The notes beneath the pieces are model-generated. The model ran no database searches. It was not told the DNA's origin and saw nothing but the letters and a program-made list of their open reading frames with translations. Both the position numbers and the translations under genes were made by a program. Below are positions 1 through 10,529 of a DNA stretch of 64,000 nucleotides, one piece after another. Location of the stretch: contig NC_077242.1 of assembly GCF_947179165.1 (NCBI RefSeq), positions 52,213,097-52,277,096 of the forward strand. Direction: 5' to 3'. Each line of letters opens with the position of its first letter. Position 1 is the stretch's first letter. This DNA is from Solanum dulcamara. Its lineage: Eukaryota; Streptophyta; Magnoliopsida; Solanales; Solanaceae.

Positions 1-2866
1 AATTATGGAAGAAAACTGCATTGAAGATCTCAATAATCACTAAAGCATCAACCAAAAAATCTAAACACAAATTGTCAGACAAGGCCGCTCCATGAAAAGA
101 AGAATCTACGGCTCTGTAAGACCCAGCGGCTGCAAGCACAGAAAGAATGGAACAGTTAAGTGCAAAGATGGTGAAGCTCGTACCACCTAGAATTCACTAG
201 AAATGTCAGACAAGACTGAGAACCGCCTTCTTTCGAAGCATCTAATAATATCCAGATTGTAGTACAAACACTAACATGGCCAAGAAACAGGGTGCACAGT
301 TGTACACCAACCTTCACAATCCTCCAAGTCCAATCCCCTCAACTTGCACTATACATCCATCCAACAAACAAAATCAAGCTGGCGTAATACAACAAAAAGG
401 AAGCAGAGAAAATGAGCAGAGAGAACACCAAAAGAGAGGACCACTTTACGAGGCTTTCAAAAGATCCAAAATTTAGTACTTGTCAAGTGTCCATAAGACC
501 ATAACCATCAACCATCAGGAATCTCATCAGTTGGATAATTGAAGAAAATAAGCATCTGGACTAAAATACAAAAATGACAGAATGTGACACACACTGGTGA
601 AAACAAAAACTATTTTAGTTGAAAAGCCCAGTACTCATAAAAGCCTGAACTAAGGCAGCCTCGACATAAATGGACGAACAAAGTCATTCCATGAAAAGAA
701 TAATTCACTTCTCTGTAAGACCCAATGGCTGCAAGCACAAAAAGAAGGGTACAATCAAGTCCAAAGTGGACAAAACCCACAACACCTAAGAAATCACAAG
801 AGATGCCATATAGATATGATTTAAAAAATCCTTCTTTGTTGAAGCCCCGACCAATATATCCAGATTGCAGTGCAAGAACCAAAAAAGACCAAGAGGGTAC
901 AGAGATACCATACTGAATATCAACCTTTGAAATCTGAACCTCTAATACTGTCCCCATATAGTCTACACATCCATCCAACAAAAAAAATTAAGTTGCGATA
1001 ACCAAAAGAAGATGGAAGCAACGAAGGAAAGGGGCGACAATTTGGCACCAGATATCCTGAGGTGTGGGAAGAGCAGCTGCGAGAAGCAAAGACCAGAAGT
1101 AGAGGGGCACTTTATGGCGCAATCAAAAGATAAGATCCATGTCTATAACCATAAAAGACCTCATCAGTTGGTTCGTTGAAGAACGAAGTCTCTGGATTAA
1201 AAACTTCATGGCAGCAGAAGACAACACACACCGGTGAAAAATATTCTTAGTCGAAAAACCTCCATACAACAATAGTTTTGACAGAGAAAAGGGAGCCATA
1301 AGAAAAGAAAACTGAATCGAAATTCTCAATACTCATAAAAGACTTAAGAAACCTCAAGACAAACAGATAAACACGGCCGCTTCATGAAAAGAATAATTCA
1401 CTGCCCCGTAACCAATCGCTGCAAGAACAGAAAGTCGAGTGCAACTCTGACGAACCCCAAACCCACCTAAGTAATCACCAGATATGCCATAGACGAGACT
1501 GAAAAAAACCTTTTGTCAAAGCCCAGACAATATCCAGTTTGCTGCAAGCACCAAAAAGACCAAAAGGTGGCAGAGGATCACATGTTGGTTAACCATGCTT
1601 TGAAATTTCCAACTCTGAATGTACATAACAGTATCACCATATGGCTACACATCCATCCAAACAAAACAAACTAGCGTGATAACCAAAAAAATGAAAGCAG
1701 AGGATAAGAAGCCAGAAGAACAAAAATAAAGAAGTAATTTACGCCACTATCAATAAATCTAGAATTGGACGAGTACGTATCAGGTGTCCATAGCCATAAG
1801 AGACCTCATCACCATAGGAGACCTCATCAATTGGATCATCGAAGAACATATGCATCTGGACTAAGAACCTCACGGCAGCAGAGTACAACACACTGATAAG
1901 AAAATGTCCTAATTAAGAAACTTCCATACAACAGTAGTTTTGACAGAGACAGAGGAGTCACTAGGGAAGAAAACTGAATTGAAAATTATCGATACTCATA
2001 AAAGACTGAACAAAAAAACCTCAACACATATGGACAAATAAGTTCACTCCATGAACAGAAGAATCCACTGCTTTGTAAGACCCAATGGCTGCAAGCAAAG
2101 GAATGAAGGAAAGAGTTACATGCAAAGGCTGACGAAACCCGCTAGAAAATGCCAGACAAGATTGAAAAACCCTTCTCTCAAAGCCTGATAATATTCAGAT
2201 TGCAGTGCAAGCACAAAAATGCCAAAGAAACAAGATTGAAAAACCCCTCTATCGAAGCCTAATATTTTTATTCAGATTGCAGTGCAAGCACAGAACTGGC
2301 AAAGGAACAGGTTGCATAAGAATGAACACTGGGCATCAACAAACAGGAATCAGAGAAGATAAGCAGCGAGAATACCATAGGAGACGCACCCACTTGATGC
2401 GGCTGTCAAAAGATTCAGGATTGAGTTTGATTACTTATCAAGTGTCAATAAGACCACATACCCATCAACCACCAGGAATCTCATCAACTGGATCATTGAA
2501 GAACACAAGCATTTGAACTAATAACTCAAAATGGCAGCAGATACAACACACACTAGTGCAAGAGAAACTACAACAACAACAACCCAGGGAAATCCCACAA
2601 CGTGGGGTCTGGGAGGGTAAAGTGTACACAGACCTTGCTCCTACCAAGATAGGACGGCTGTTTTCGGAAGACCCTCGGCTCAATAAAAGCATAAACAGAG
2701 GTTAGATAAGGCTAAGAAGTTCAAAACGATATGGGAAAGCAAGTAACAAGAGCGACACAGATAAAATAGAGTAATCAAAGTACAGAAAGTAATAGATAAC
2801 AAGAAAAATCAGAGCACAAGAAATTATAGTGCGCTAATGCGCCTACTAATAAGGAAGAATAACGAG

Positions 2867-2930
2867 ACTATGTACTAGCCTTCTACCCTAATGTGGGTAC
2901 TATGTACTAGCCTTCTACCCTAATGTGGGT
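2867..2930. repeat. Perfect 32-bp tandem duplication in the LINE 3' UTR
   Basis: Two adjacent identical 32-bp units (2867-2898 and 2899-2930) begin ACTATGTACTAGCCTTCTAC. They lie just downstream of the LINE coding region on the element strand. Such a duplication may be private to this copy or inherited from its source element. Confidence 0.85.
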
Positions 2931-3230
2931 CCTCCACACCCTCCTATCTAAGGTCATGTCCTCGGTAAGTTGTAACTGTGTCGTGTCGTGTCATGTCCTG
3001 TCTAATCACCTCCCCCCAATATTTTTTCGGCCTACCCCTACCTCTTCTGAAACCATCCATGGCCAACCTCTCACACCTCCACACTGGCGCATATGTGTCT
3101 CTCCTCTTCACATGCCCAAATCATCTCAGCCGCATTTTCCGCATCTTGTCTTCCACAGAGGCCACTCCTACCTTGTCCCGAATAGCCTCGTCTCTAATCT
3201 TGTCGCTCCTGGTATGCCCACACATCCATC

Positions 3231-3895
3231 TCAACTTCTCATCTCGGCAACTTTCATTTTTTGAACGTGAGAGACCTTAACTGGCCAACACTCCGCCCCA
3301 TATAACATAGCTGGTCTAACCACCACTTTGTAGAACTTGCCCTTAAGTTGTGGTGACACCTTCTTGTCACATAGCACACCGGAAACGAGCCTCCATTTCA
3401 TCCACCCTGCCCCAATACGGTGTGAAATCATCATCAATCTCTCCGCTGCCTTGCATAATAGACCCAAGGTACTTGAAAACTACTTTTCTTTTGGATGGCC
3501 TAGTCACCCAGCCTAACTTTCTCGCTAACCTCCTGAGGTGTCTCACTGAACTTGCACTCTAAGTACTCTGTCTTGGACCTACTCAACTTAAACCCTGTAG
3601 ACTCCAAGGTATGTCTCCAAACCTGCTTAGCGTTAACTCCACTACGAGTCTCATCGATCAGGACTATGTCGTCCGCGAAAAGCATACACCATGGCACCTC
3701 ACCTTGAATTTGTCGCGTCAATCCATCCATCACCAAGGCAAATAAAAACGGACTGAGAGTTGATCCTTGATGCAACCCCATCACAGCTGGAAAGTGCTCT
3801 GAGTCCCCTCCTACTGCCCTTACCCTGGTTTTGGCACACTCGTACATGTCCTTGATCACCCTAATGTACGCCACAGGTACACCTTTAGCCTCCAT
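3231..3895 (-). pseudogene. RTE LINE reverse transcriptase C-terminal fragment, frameshifted
   Basis: Two minus-strand reading frames together cover the C-terminal part of an RTE-type reverse transcriptase. The first (3895-3500, 131 codons) contains the catalytic FADD motif (family consensus Y/FADD) and a [18 protein letters not shown] block. The second (3467-3231) contains [14 protein letters not shown] and KMKVAEMR, hallmarks of the thumb and C-terminal region. The two lie in different frames, so at least one frameshift separates them around 3470-3500, and the endonuclease and RT N-terminus are absent. Family-like sequence continues below 3231 with stops. The copy cannot make an active enzyme. 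Assignment to the RTE clade rests on recognising these motifs. Confidence 0.9.
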
Positions 3896-4040
3896 ACATC
3901 TCCATAGTAGTGCAAGAGAAACTATTTTAGCTAAAAACTACCATACATCAACAATTTTTGACAGAGGGGAGGGACCACACTCTGATTGGGGAAGAAAACT
4001 GAAATGAAAATCTCAGTACTCATATAACCTGAACTAAAGA

Positions 4041-4305
4041 AACCTCAACACAAACGTCCAAACAATGCCCTTCCATAAAAAGAATGTCACTGCTCAGTTA
4101 GACCCAACTGCAAGCACAGAAAGAAGGGAACAGGTTAAGTGCAAAGCTGACAAAACCCATATCACCTAAGTAATCAACACAAATGTCCAAAAAAAGCCCC
4201 TCCATGAAAAGAATAATTCACTGCTCGGTTAGACCCAACTGCAAGCACAGAAAGAAGGGAACAGGTTAAGTGAAAAGCTGAAAAAAACCATATCACCGAA
4301 GAAAT
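4041..4305. repeat. Local ~130-bp tandem duplication inside block 1
   Basis: A segment starting near CAACACAAACGTCCAAACAA (about 4048) is repeated about 130 bp later (about 4178). It includes the GACCCAACTGCAAGCACAGA anchor in both copies (4101 and 4231). Block 2 has only one copy (about 8483-8610), so this duplication arose in block 1 after the blocks separated, or was lost from block 2. Confidence 0.75.
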
Positions 4306-4740
4306 AACTAGAGCTGCAAGAGGCATTGGAAAAACCCCATTTTAGTCGAAGCCTAACAATATCCATCTTGGTATGCACAGGGATGCATACTGGTTACAAG
4401 CCTTTGAAGTTTCCAAAACTGATCCTCGATTAATGGCACCATGTGGTCTACACATCCATTCACCAACAAACAAAATCAAGCTGGTGTGTATATACACAAA
4501 AAGCAGTGGAGCACTTTACGGCACTTCCAAAGATCCAGAATCGGCTTTTGACTACATATCCAGTGCCCATAACACCATTAAAGACATCAGGATCATCAAA
4601 GAACATGAGCATCTGAACTAACAACTAAAACTGGCAGCAGAACGCACTATACACACTGGTGAAAAGAATTGTCATAGTTGAGAACTTCCATAAGCAGTTT
4701 TGACAAAACTTCTCGTTACTTAAAAATCCAATACCTATTT

Positions 4741-5756
4741 AGTCAAAGACCTGGGAACTGCTGCATCTTTCCCGATGCAAACACCAAAGCAAGACACTTA
4801 TTCCTGTAGAACCACTTGCACCTAGATGCCCATCCATGTATTCTTGACAGCTAAGAATGACATGCACTGATGATCAAACCAAATAAGGAGGTGAAAGAAG
4901 TTGAGCGAGGAGAAACATGATTAGCATCAAAATTAGCAGTAAAGATGGAAGTCAAGATATCAAATCCAAACTGATAGCTCCACTCTATGGTTGTGACATA
5001 GGTCCAGTTCTACTCGTATTCTGATTCAACAAAAGGAAATTGCTAGATTTCATAGTAGTAAATAGGGTGACAAAACAATGTAACACAACACATAACACAA
5101 CACACGATTTCTCACAACAGAAACCTCAGAATTTCCCAAAACCTGGAAGCACAAACTTGATTCCCCCAAAACTGCTATATTGGACCTTACTAGTTTCCAA
5201 TTTCTAAAAAAATTGGAAATCAATCAAAGGATTGCAATTTTAAACATCCACTATAATACACAAGAAAATGGGAACAAAATAAATAAATACACTGGAAAGT
5301 ACCCGTAATTGTTCTCCTATCATTATTACCCAGACCTGACCAAAACAAACAATAATAAGGAATCAATAAATTGACCCAAAAAAAAGTACTAATTGTGAAC
5401 TGAATCACAAAAAAAAGTCAACAACTCCCAAAAGCCCTAACGTTCCTTCTCCGCTTGAATGGCTCGTCCCGACCTTAACTTATCTACACAGATGATCAAA
5501 GAGTTGCAAATCAGAATTCTACAACCCATATTAAAATATTCTGAAAGCAAGATTCAAAAGTAGATAAGGTGAGATTTATATAAAGAAGATGGCCATGAAC
5601 CAAAGGAAAGGCATCAGCTCATCGAATCATGTAAGTCTAAAACATATCTTGATCAACAATAATTAATTACAGATATCTTGATCAAACCCTGCGGTATCAA
5701 TCAATAAGAACACCAAATCATAGATCATAGAATAAAGGAAAACTAAACCAATACAA
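4741..5756. other. Once-per-block segment of block 1, noncoding
   Basis: This ~1-kb stretch does not share the monomer landmarks and is present once in each block (compare 9101-10085, offset about 4360). No convincing ORF is seen. On the minus strand it holds a TATA-like motif (5575-5585), then a GC-richer GGTCGGGACGAGCCATTCAA element and TTAGGGCTTTTGGG, a layout that resembles a plant promoter and 5' leader. Transcription is an inference only. Confidence 0.55.
5575..5585 (-). promoter_or_regulatory. TATA-like motif in block 1
   Basis: The minus strand reads CTTTATATAAA. It is conserved in the paralogous block 2. It lies about 100 bp upstream (minus sense) of a GC-richer stretch in an AT-rich neighbourhood. 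No transcription evidence is available, so this is a candidate only. Confidence 0.35.
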
Positions 5757-8700
5757 ACCGGCAGCTCCATCAAAAGAAGAATCTACAGCTCTGTAAGACC
5801 CAGCGGCTGCAAGCACAGAAAGAATGGAACAGTAAGTGCAAAGCTGATGAAGTCCGTACCACCTAGAATTCACTAGAAATGTCGGACAAGATTGAGAGCC
5901 ACCTTCTTTCGAAGCGTCTAATAATATCCAGATTGTAGCACAAGCACAAACATGACCAAGAAACAGGGTGCACAGGAGTGCACAGTGTACACCAACCTTC
6001 AAAATACTCCAAGTCTAATCCCTACAACTTTCACCATACATACATCCAACAAACAAAATCAAGCTGGCATAATACAAGAAAAAGGACACAGAGAAAATGA
6101 GCAGCGAGAACCCCAAAAAAGAGGACCACTTTACGAGGCAATCAAAAGATCCAAAATTTAGTACTTGTCAAGTGTCCATAAGACCATAACCATCAACCAT
6201 CAGGAATCTCATCAGTTGGATAATTGAAGAAAATGAGCATCTGGACTAAAAATCAAAAATGACACTAGAATATGACACACTGGTGAAAACAAAAACTGTT
6301 TTAGCTGAAAATCCCAGTACTCATAAAAGCCTGAACTAAGGCAACCTCGACATAAATGGACTAAGTCGCTCCATGAAAAGTATAATTCACTGCTCCGTAA
6401 GACCCAATGGCTGCAAGCACAAAAAGATGAGTACAATTAAGTCCAAAGTCGACGAAACCCACACCACCTAAGAAATCACTAGAGATGCCATATAGACAAG
6501 ATTTAAAAAAACCCTTCTTTGTTGAAGCCCTGACCAATATATCCAGATTGCAGTGCAAGAACCAAAAAGACCAAGAGTGTACAAAGATACCATACTGGAT
6601 ATCAACCTTTGAAATCTTAACCTCCTAATATTGTCCCCATATAGTCTACACATCCATCCAACAAAAAAATTAAGTTGTGATAACCAAAAGTAAATGGCAG
6701 CAAAGAATATATGTAAATAGAAGACCAGAAGTAGAGGAGCACCTAATGGCTCTATCAAAAGATAAGATCCACTAACCGAGTACTTATCAGGTGTCTATAA
6801 CCATAAGAGGCCTCATCAGTTGGTGCGTTGAAGAACAAAGTATCTGGATTAAAAACTTCATGGCAGCAGAACACAACACTCACTGGTGAAAAATATTATC
6901 TTAGTCGAGAAACTTCCATACAACAATAGTTTTGACAGAGAAAGGGAGCCATAAGAAAAGAAAACTGAAAAATCTCAATACTCATGAAAGACTTGACTAA
7001 AGAAACCTCAAGACAAACGGATAAACATGGCCGCTTTTCGGTATAATTCACTGCCCTGTAACCAATGGCTGAAAGAACAGAAAGACTGCCCTGTAACCAA
7101 GGCTGCAAGAAAAGAAAGAAAGGACAGTTAAGTGCAAATCTGACAAACCCCAACCCTACCTAAGTAATTACTAGATATGCCATAGACGAGACAGAAAAAC
7201 CCCTTTTGTCAAAGCCCGGACAATATCCAGTCAGCAGTGCAAGCACCAAAAAGACCAAAAGGTGGCAGAGGATCACGTGTTGATTAATCAAGCTTTGAAA
7301 TTTCCAAATCTGAATGTCCATAACAGTATCACCACATATACACATCCATCCAACCAAAACGAACTAGCACGATAACGGGAAAAAAATGAAAGCAAAGGAT
7401 AAGTAAGTAGCCAGAAGAACAAAAGTAAATAAGTACTTTATGCCACTATTAAAAGATCTAGAATTGGACAGTACGTATCAGGTGCCAATAGCCATAAGAG
7501 ACCTCATCGCCATAGAACACCTCATCAATTGGATCATCGAAGAACATATGTGTTTGGACTAAGAACTTCATGGCAGCAGAACACAACACACTGATAAAAT
7601 ATGATGTCCTAATTGAGAAACTTCCATCCAACAGTAGTTTTGACAAAGACAGAGAAGTCACTAGGGAAGAAAACTTAATTGAAAATTATCCATACTCATA
7701 AAATATTGAACAAAAAAACCTCAACACATATGGACAAATAAGGTCACTCCATGAAAAAAGAATCCACTGCTTTGTAAGACCCAATGGCTGCAAGCAAAGG
7801 AATGAAGGAAAGAGTTACATGCAAAGGCTGACGAAACCCGCTAGAAAATGCCAGACAAGATTGAAAAACCCTTCTCTCGAAGCCTGATAATATTCAGATT
7901 GCAGTGCAAGCACAAAAATGGCAAAGAAACAGGATCGAGAAACCTCTCTATCCAAGCCTGATAATATTCAGATTGCAGTGCAAGCACAGAAATGGCAAAG
8001 GAACAGGTTGCACAGGAATGGACACTGGGCATCTGCGTCGAAATTTCCCAATCTAATGCTCGACTGTTATCCATCCAACAAACAAAATCAAGCTGGAATG
8101 ATACAACAACCAAGAAGCAGAGAAGATAAGCAGTGAGAATACCAAAAGAGATGCACCCACTTGATGGGGCTGTCAAGAGATCCAGGATTTAGTCTTGATT
8201 ACTTATCAGGTGTCAACAAGACCATATACCCATCAACCAGACCATATACCCGTCAATCACCAGGAATCTCATCAACTGGATCATCGAAGAACACAAGCAT
8301 CTGAACTAAAACCTAAAAACGGCAGCAGATACAACACACGCTAGTGCAAGAAAAACTATTTTAGCTAAGAACTTCCATACATCAGCAATTTTTGACAAAG
8401 AGAGGAGGGACCACACTCTGATTGGGCAAGAAAATTAAAATGAGAATCCCATCACTCATAAAACCTGTACTAACAAAACCTTGAACACAAAGGTCCAAAC
8501 AAAGCCCCTCCATGAAAAGAATAATTCACTTCTCGGTTAGACCCAACTGCAAGCACTGAAAGAAGTGAACAGGTTAAGTGCAAAGCTGACAAAACCCATA
8601 TCCTCTGAGAAATCACTAGAGATGCAAGAGACGATTGAAAAAACATCATTTTAGTCAAAGCCTGCCAATATCCATCTTGGAGTGCAAGCACCAAAAGAAC

Positions 8701-9100
8701 CAAGAAACAGAAGCACAGGGATGCATACTGGTCACAAGCCTTTGACGTTTCCAAAAGTAATCTTCTATTAATGTCACTAATCCTCTATTAGTGTCACCAT
8801 GTGGTCTACACATCCATTCACCAACAAACAAAATCAAGCTGGCGTGTATACACAGAAAGCAGAAGAGCACTTTACAGCACTTCCAAAGATCCAGAATTGG
8901 CTTTTGACTTGACTACATATCCGGTGCCCATAACACCATTAAAGACATCAGGATCGTCAAAGAGCATGAGCATCTGAACTAACAATTAAAACTGACAGCA
9001 GAACGCACTATACACACTGGTGAAAAGAATTGTCATAGTTGAGAACTTCCATAAGCAGTTTTGACAAAACTTCTAGAGACTGAAAAATCCAGTACCTATT

Positions 9101-10085
9101 AGTCAAAGACCTGGGAACTGCTGCATCTTTCCCGATGCAAACACCAAAGCAAGACACTTATTCCTGTAGAACCACTTGCACCTAGATGCCCATCCATGTA
9201 TTCTTGACAGCTAAGAATGACATGCACTGATGATCAAACCAAATAAGGAGGTGAAAGAAGTTGAGCGAGGAGAAACATGATTAGCATCAAAATTAGCAGT
9301 AAAGATGGAAGTCAAGATATCAAATCCAAACTGATATCTCCACTCTATGGTTGTGACACATAGGTCCAGTTCTACTCGTATTCTGATTCAACAAAAGGAA
9401 ATTGCTAGATTTCATAGTAGTAAATAGGGTGACAAAACAATGTAACACAACACATAACACAACACACGATTTCTCACAACAGAAACCTCAGAATTTCCCA
9501 AAACCTGGAAGCACAAACTTGATTCCCCCAAAACTGCTATATTGGACCTTACTAGTTTCCAATTTCTAAAAACATTGGAAATCAATCAAAGGATTGCAAT
9601 TTTAAACATCCACTGTAATACACAAGAAAATGGGAACAAAATAAATAAATACGCTGGAAAGCGCCCGTAATTGTTCTCCTATCATTATTACCCAGACCTG
9701 ATCAAAACAAACAATAACGAATCAATAAATTGACTCCAAAAAAAAAGTCAAGAACTCCCAAAACCCCTAACGTTCCTCCTCCGCTTGAATGACTCGTCCC
9801 GACCTTAACTTCTCTACACAGATGATCAAAGAGTTGCAAATCAGAAACTTATACCCCATATTAAAAGATTCTGAAAGCAAGATTCGAAAGTAGATAAGGT
9901 GAGGTTTATATAAAGAAGATAGGCCATGAAATCAGAACCAAAGAAAAGGCATCAGCTCATCGAATCATGCAAGTCAAACATATCTTCATCAACAGTAGTT
10001 AATTACACATATCTTGATCAAACCCTGCGGTATCAAATCAATAAGAACACCAAATCATAGATCATAGAACCAATACAAACAGGCA
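9101..10085. other. Once-per-block segment of block 2, noncoding
   Basis: This is the second copy of the ~1-kb segment at 4741-5756, nearly identical in the part next to the monomers (for example TGATCAAACCAAATAAGGAG in both) and with small indels further out. It retains the TATA-like motif at 9905-9915 and the GC-rich leader-like element near 9790. It ends where the block-2-specific outer TATA region begins. Confidence 0.55.
9905..9915 (-). promoter_or_regulatory. TATA-like motif in block 2
   Basis: The minus strand reads CTTTATATAAA, at the same relative place as the block 1 motif. Conservation between the blocks may only reflect recent duplication. Confidence 0.35.
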
Positions 10086-10111
10086 TACAAAAAGATGCCT
10101 CCCTATCAAGT

Positions 10112-10121
10112 CTATTTATAG
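10112..10121 (-). promoter_or_regulatory. Candidate TATA box at the outer end of the array
   Basis: The minus strand reads CTATAAATAG, a close match to the plant TATA consensus. It sits about 25-30 bp before the outer end of block 2, so a transcript starting near 10085 would enter the array on the minus strand. Block 1 lacks this motif because the duplication junction falls just inside it. If functional, it would be the array's only copy. Confidence 0.45.
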
Positions 10122-10260
10122 GGTTGAGGGGATATGACACACGGCTATGATTAAGCGATGAGGATAAGAAATTACGCGGACGTATTTGGACCAAGAACAT
10201 TTCAAAGGCGGTGGCTTCAGGTCGGTGTCTTGGAGTATTAATTTAGCCAAATATTATTAG
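10122..10260. other. Intergenic spacer between array and copia element
   Basis: About 140 bp of non-repetitive sequence with no ORF. It would be the region upstream of the minus-strand TATA candidate. The copia element begins right after it, so any regulatory sequence further upstream is now displaced to beyond 28252. Confidence 0.5.
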
Positions 10261-10265
10261 GATCA

Positions 10266-10409
10266 TATTAGGAATTTTCTTTCCACTCAAGAAATATACA
10301 GATACATACAAATACACGCAATTTCCCCTCTCTCTCACGCAATTTCCCTCTCTCTTTTCTTCACTAACTTTCTCCTTTTTAATTTGCTAAATTAATTTAT
10401 TTTATAACA
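10266..10409 (+). repeat. 5' LTR of the copia element, internally deleted
   Basis: At 144 bp it is about 100 bp shorter than its partner at 28002-28246. Both begin TATTAGGAA and end TTTATTTTATAACA and share CAGATACATAC. The missing sequence includes the TATA-bearing part of the partner (GCTATAAATTT), so this 5' LTR has lost its likely core promoter. The first bases TA replace the usual TG in both LTRs. Confidence 0.85.
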
Positions 10410-10529
10410 CGTTATTAATACGAGATTCTAATTTTTCCAAAAAAAATTAATTTCTATATCAGATATATCTACTGAAAAAATTTAGTCAAAATTGGAGTTT
10501 GTGGCACTCGATATTTTTGACAATAATTA

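Larger units (their letters stand above)
2571..3907 (-). mobile_element. 5'-truncated RTE-clade LINE insertion
   Basis: This is a non-LTR retrotransposon lying on the minus strand. Its 3' end at 2571 carries a CAACAACAACAACAACC run (TTG repeats on the element strand). Its 5' end at 3907 falls inside the reverse transcriptase reading frame, so it is strongly 5'-truncated, as is usual for target-primed reverse transcription. The flanks are perfect 17-bp direct repeats, TAGTGCAAGAGAAACTA, at 2554-2570 and 3908-3924. The matching place in block 2 (8342-8358) holds the empty site with one base difference. The 3' UTR sequence resembles the GTGGGGTCTGGGAGGGTAAA tail common in solanaceous RTE elements. 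Confidence 0.93.
1..5756. repeat. Block 1 of a duplicated array of ~0.65-kb divergent monomers
   Basis: The same loosely conserved monomer recurs with a recognisable anchor (GACCCAATGGCTGCAAGCAC and variants) near 119, 719, 1410, 2079 and 4101. The first spacings are about 600-690 bp, and the last is also about 670 bp once the LINE is removed. Other monomer landmarks are CATCCATCCAACAAACAAAA and a TCATCAGTTGGATCATTGAA-like segment. The array runs off the left edge, since 1-60 is already monomer sequence. Scattered short ORFs on both strands are not conserved in frame over a whole monomer, so I do not call them genes. Function and family are not recognised; it could be an unannotated tandem repeat or the intron-rich body of a noncoding transcript. 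Confidence 0.8.
5757..10085. repeat. Block 2 of the duplicated monomer array
   Basis: This block repeats block 1 in the same orientation, monomer by monomer, with anchors near 5799, 6401, 7057, 7779 and 8541, followed by the same once-per-block segment. Most of the length difference from block 1 comes from the 1337-bp LINE plus its TSD and a local duplication in block 1, partly offset by small insertions in block 2. Similarity between corresponding monomers of the two blocks is much higher than between neighbouring monomers. The monomers therefore arose first and the whole block was duplicated later. The left junction near 5757 joins the end of the once-per-block segment directly to monomer sequence. 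Confidence 0.8.

Noticed and set aside
610..981. 123-codon minus-strand ORF with hydrophobic stretches, and similar ORFs in other monomers
   Set aside because: The frame is not kept over the full monomer in other copies, and changes are not concentrated at third positions. Only a short common stretch is worth testing, and it is reported as a finding about the array.
2923..3280. Plus-strand ORFs of 100-113 codons
   Set aside because: They are antisense shadows of the RTE LINE coding and 3' region.
9965..10020. Possible C/D-box snoRNA (TGATGA and CTGA on the minus strand)
   Set aside because: Spacing is too short, and the TGATGA box is TGATCA in the block 1 copy, so the boxes are not conserved.
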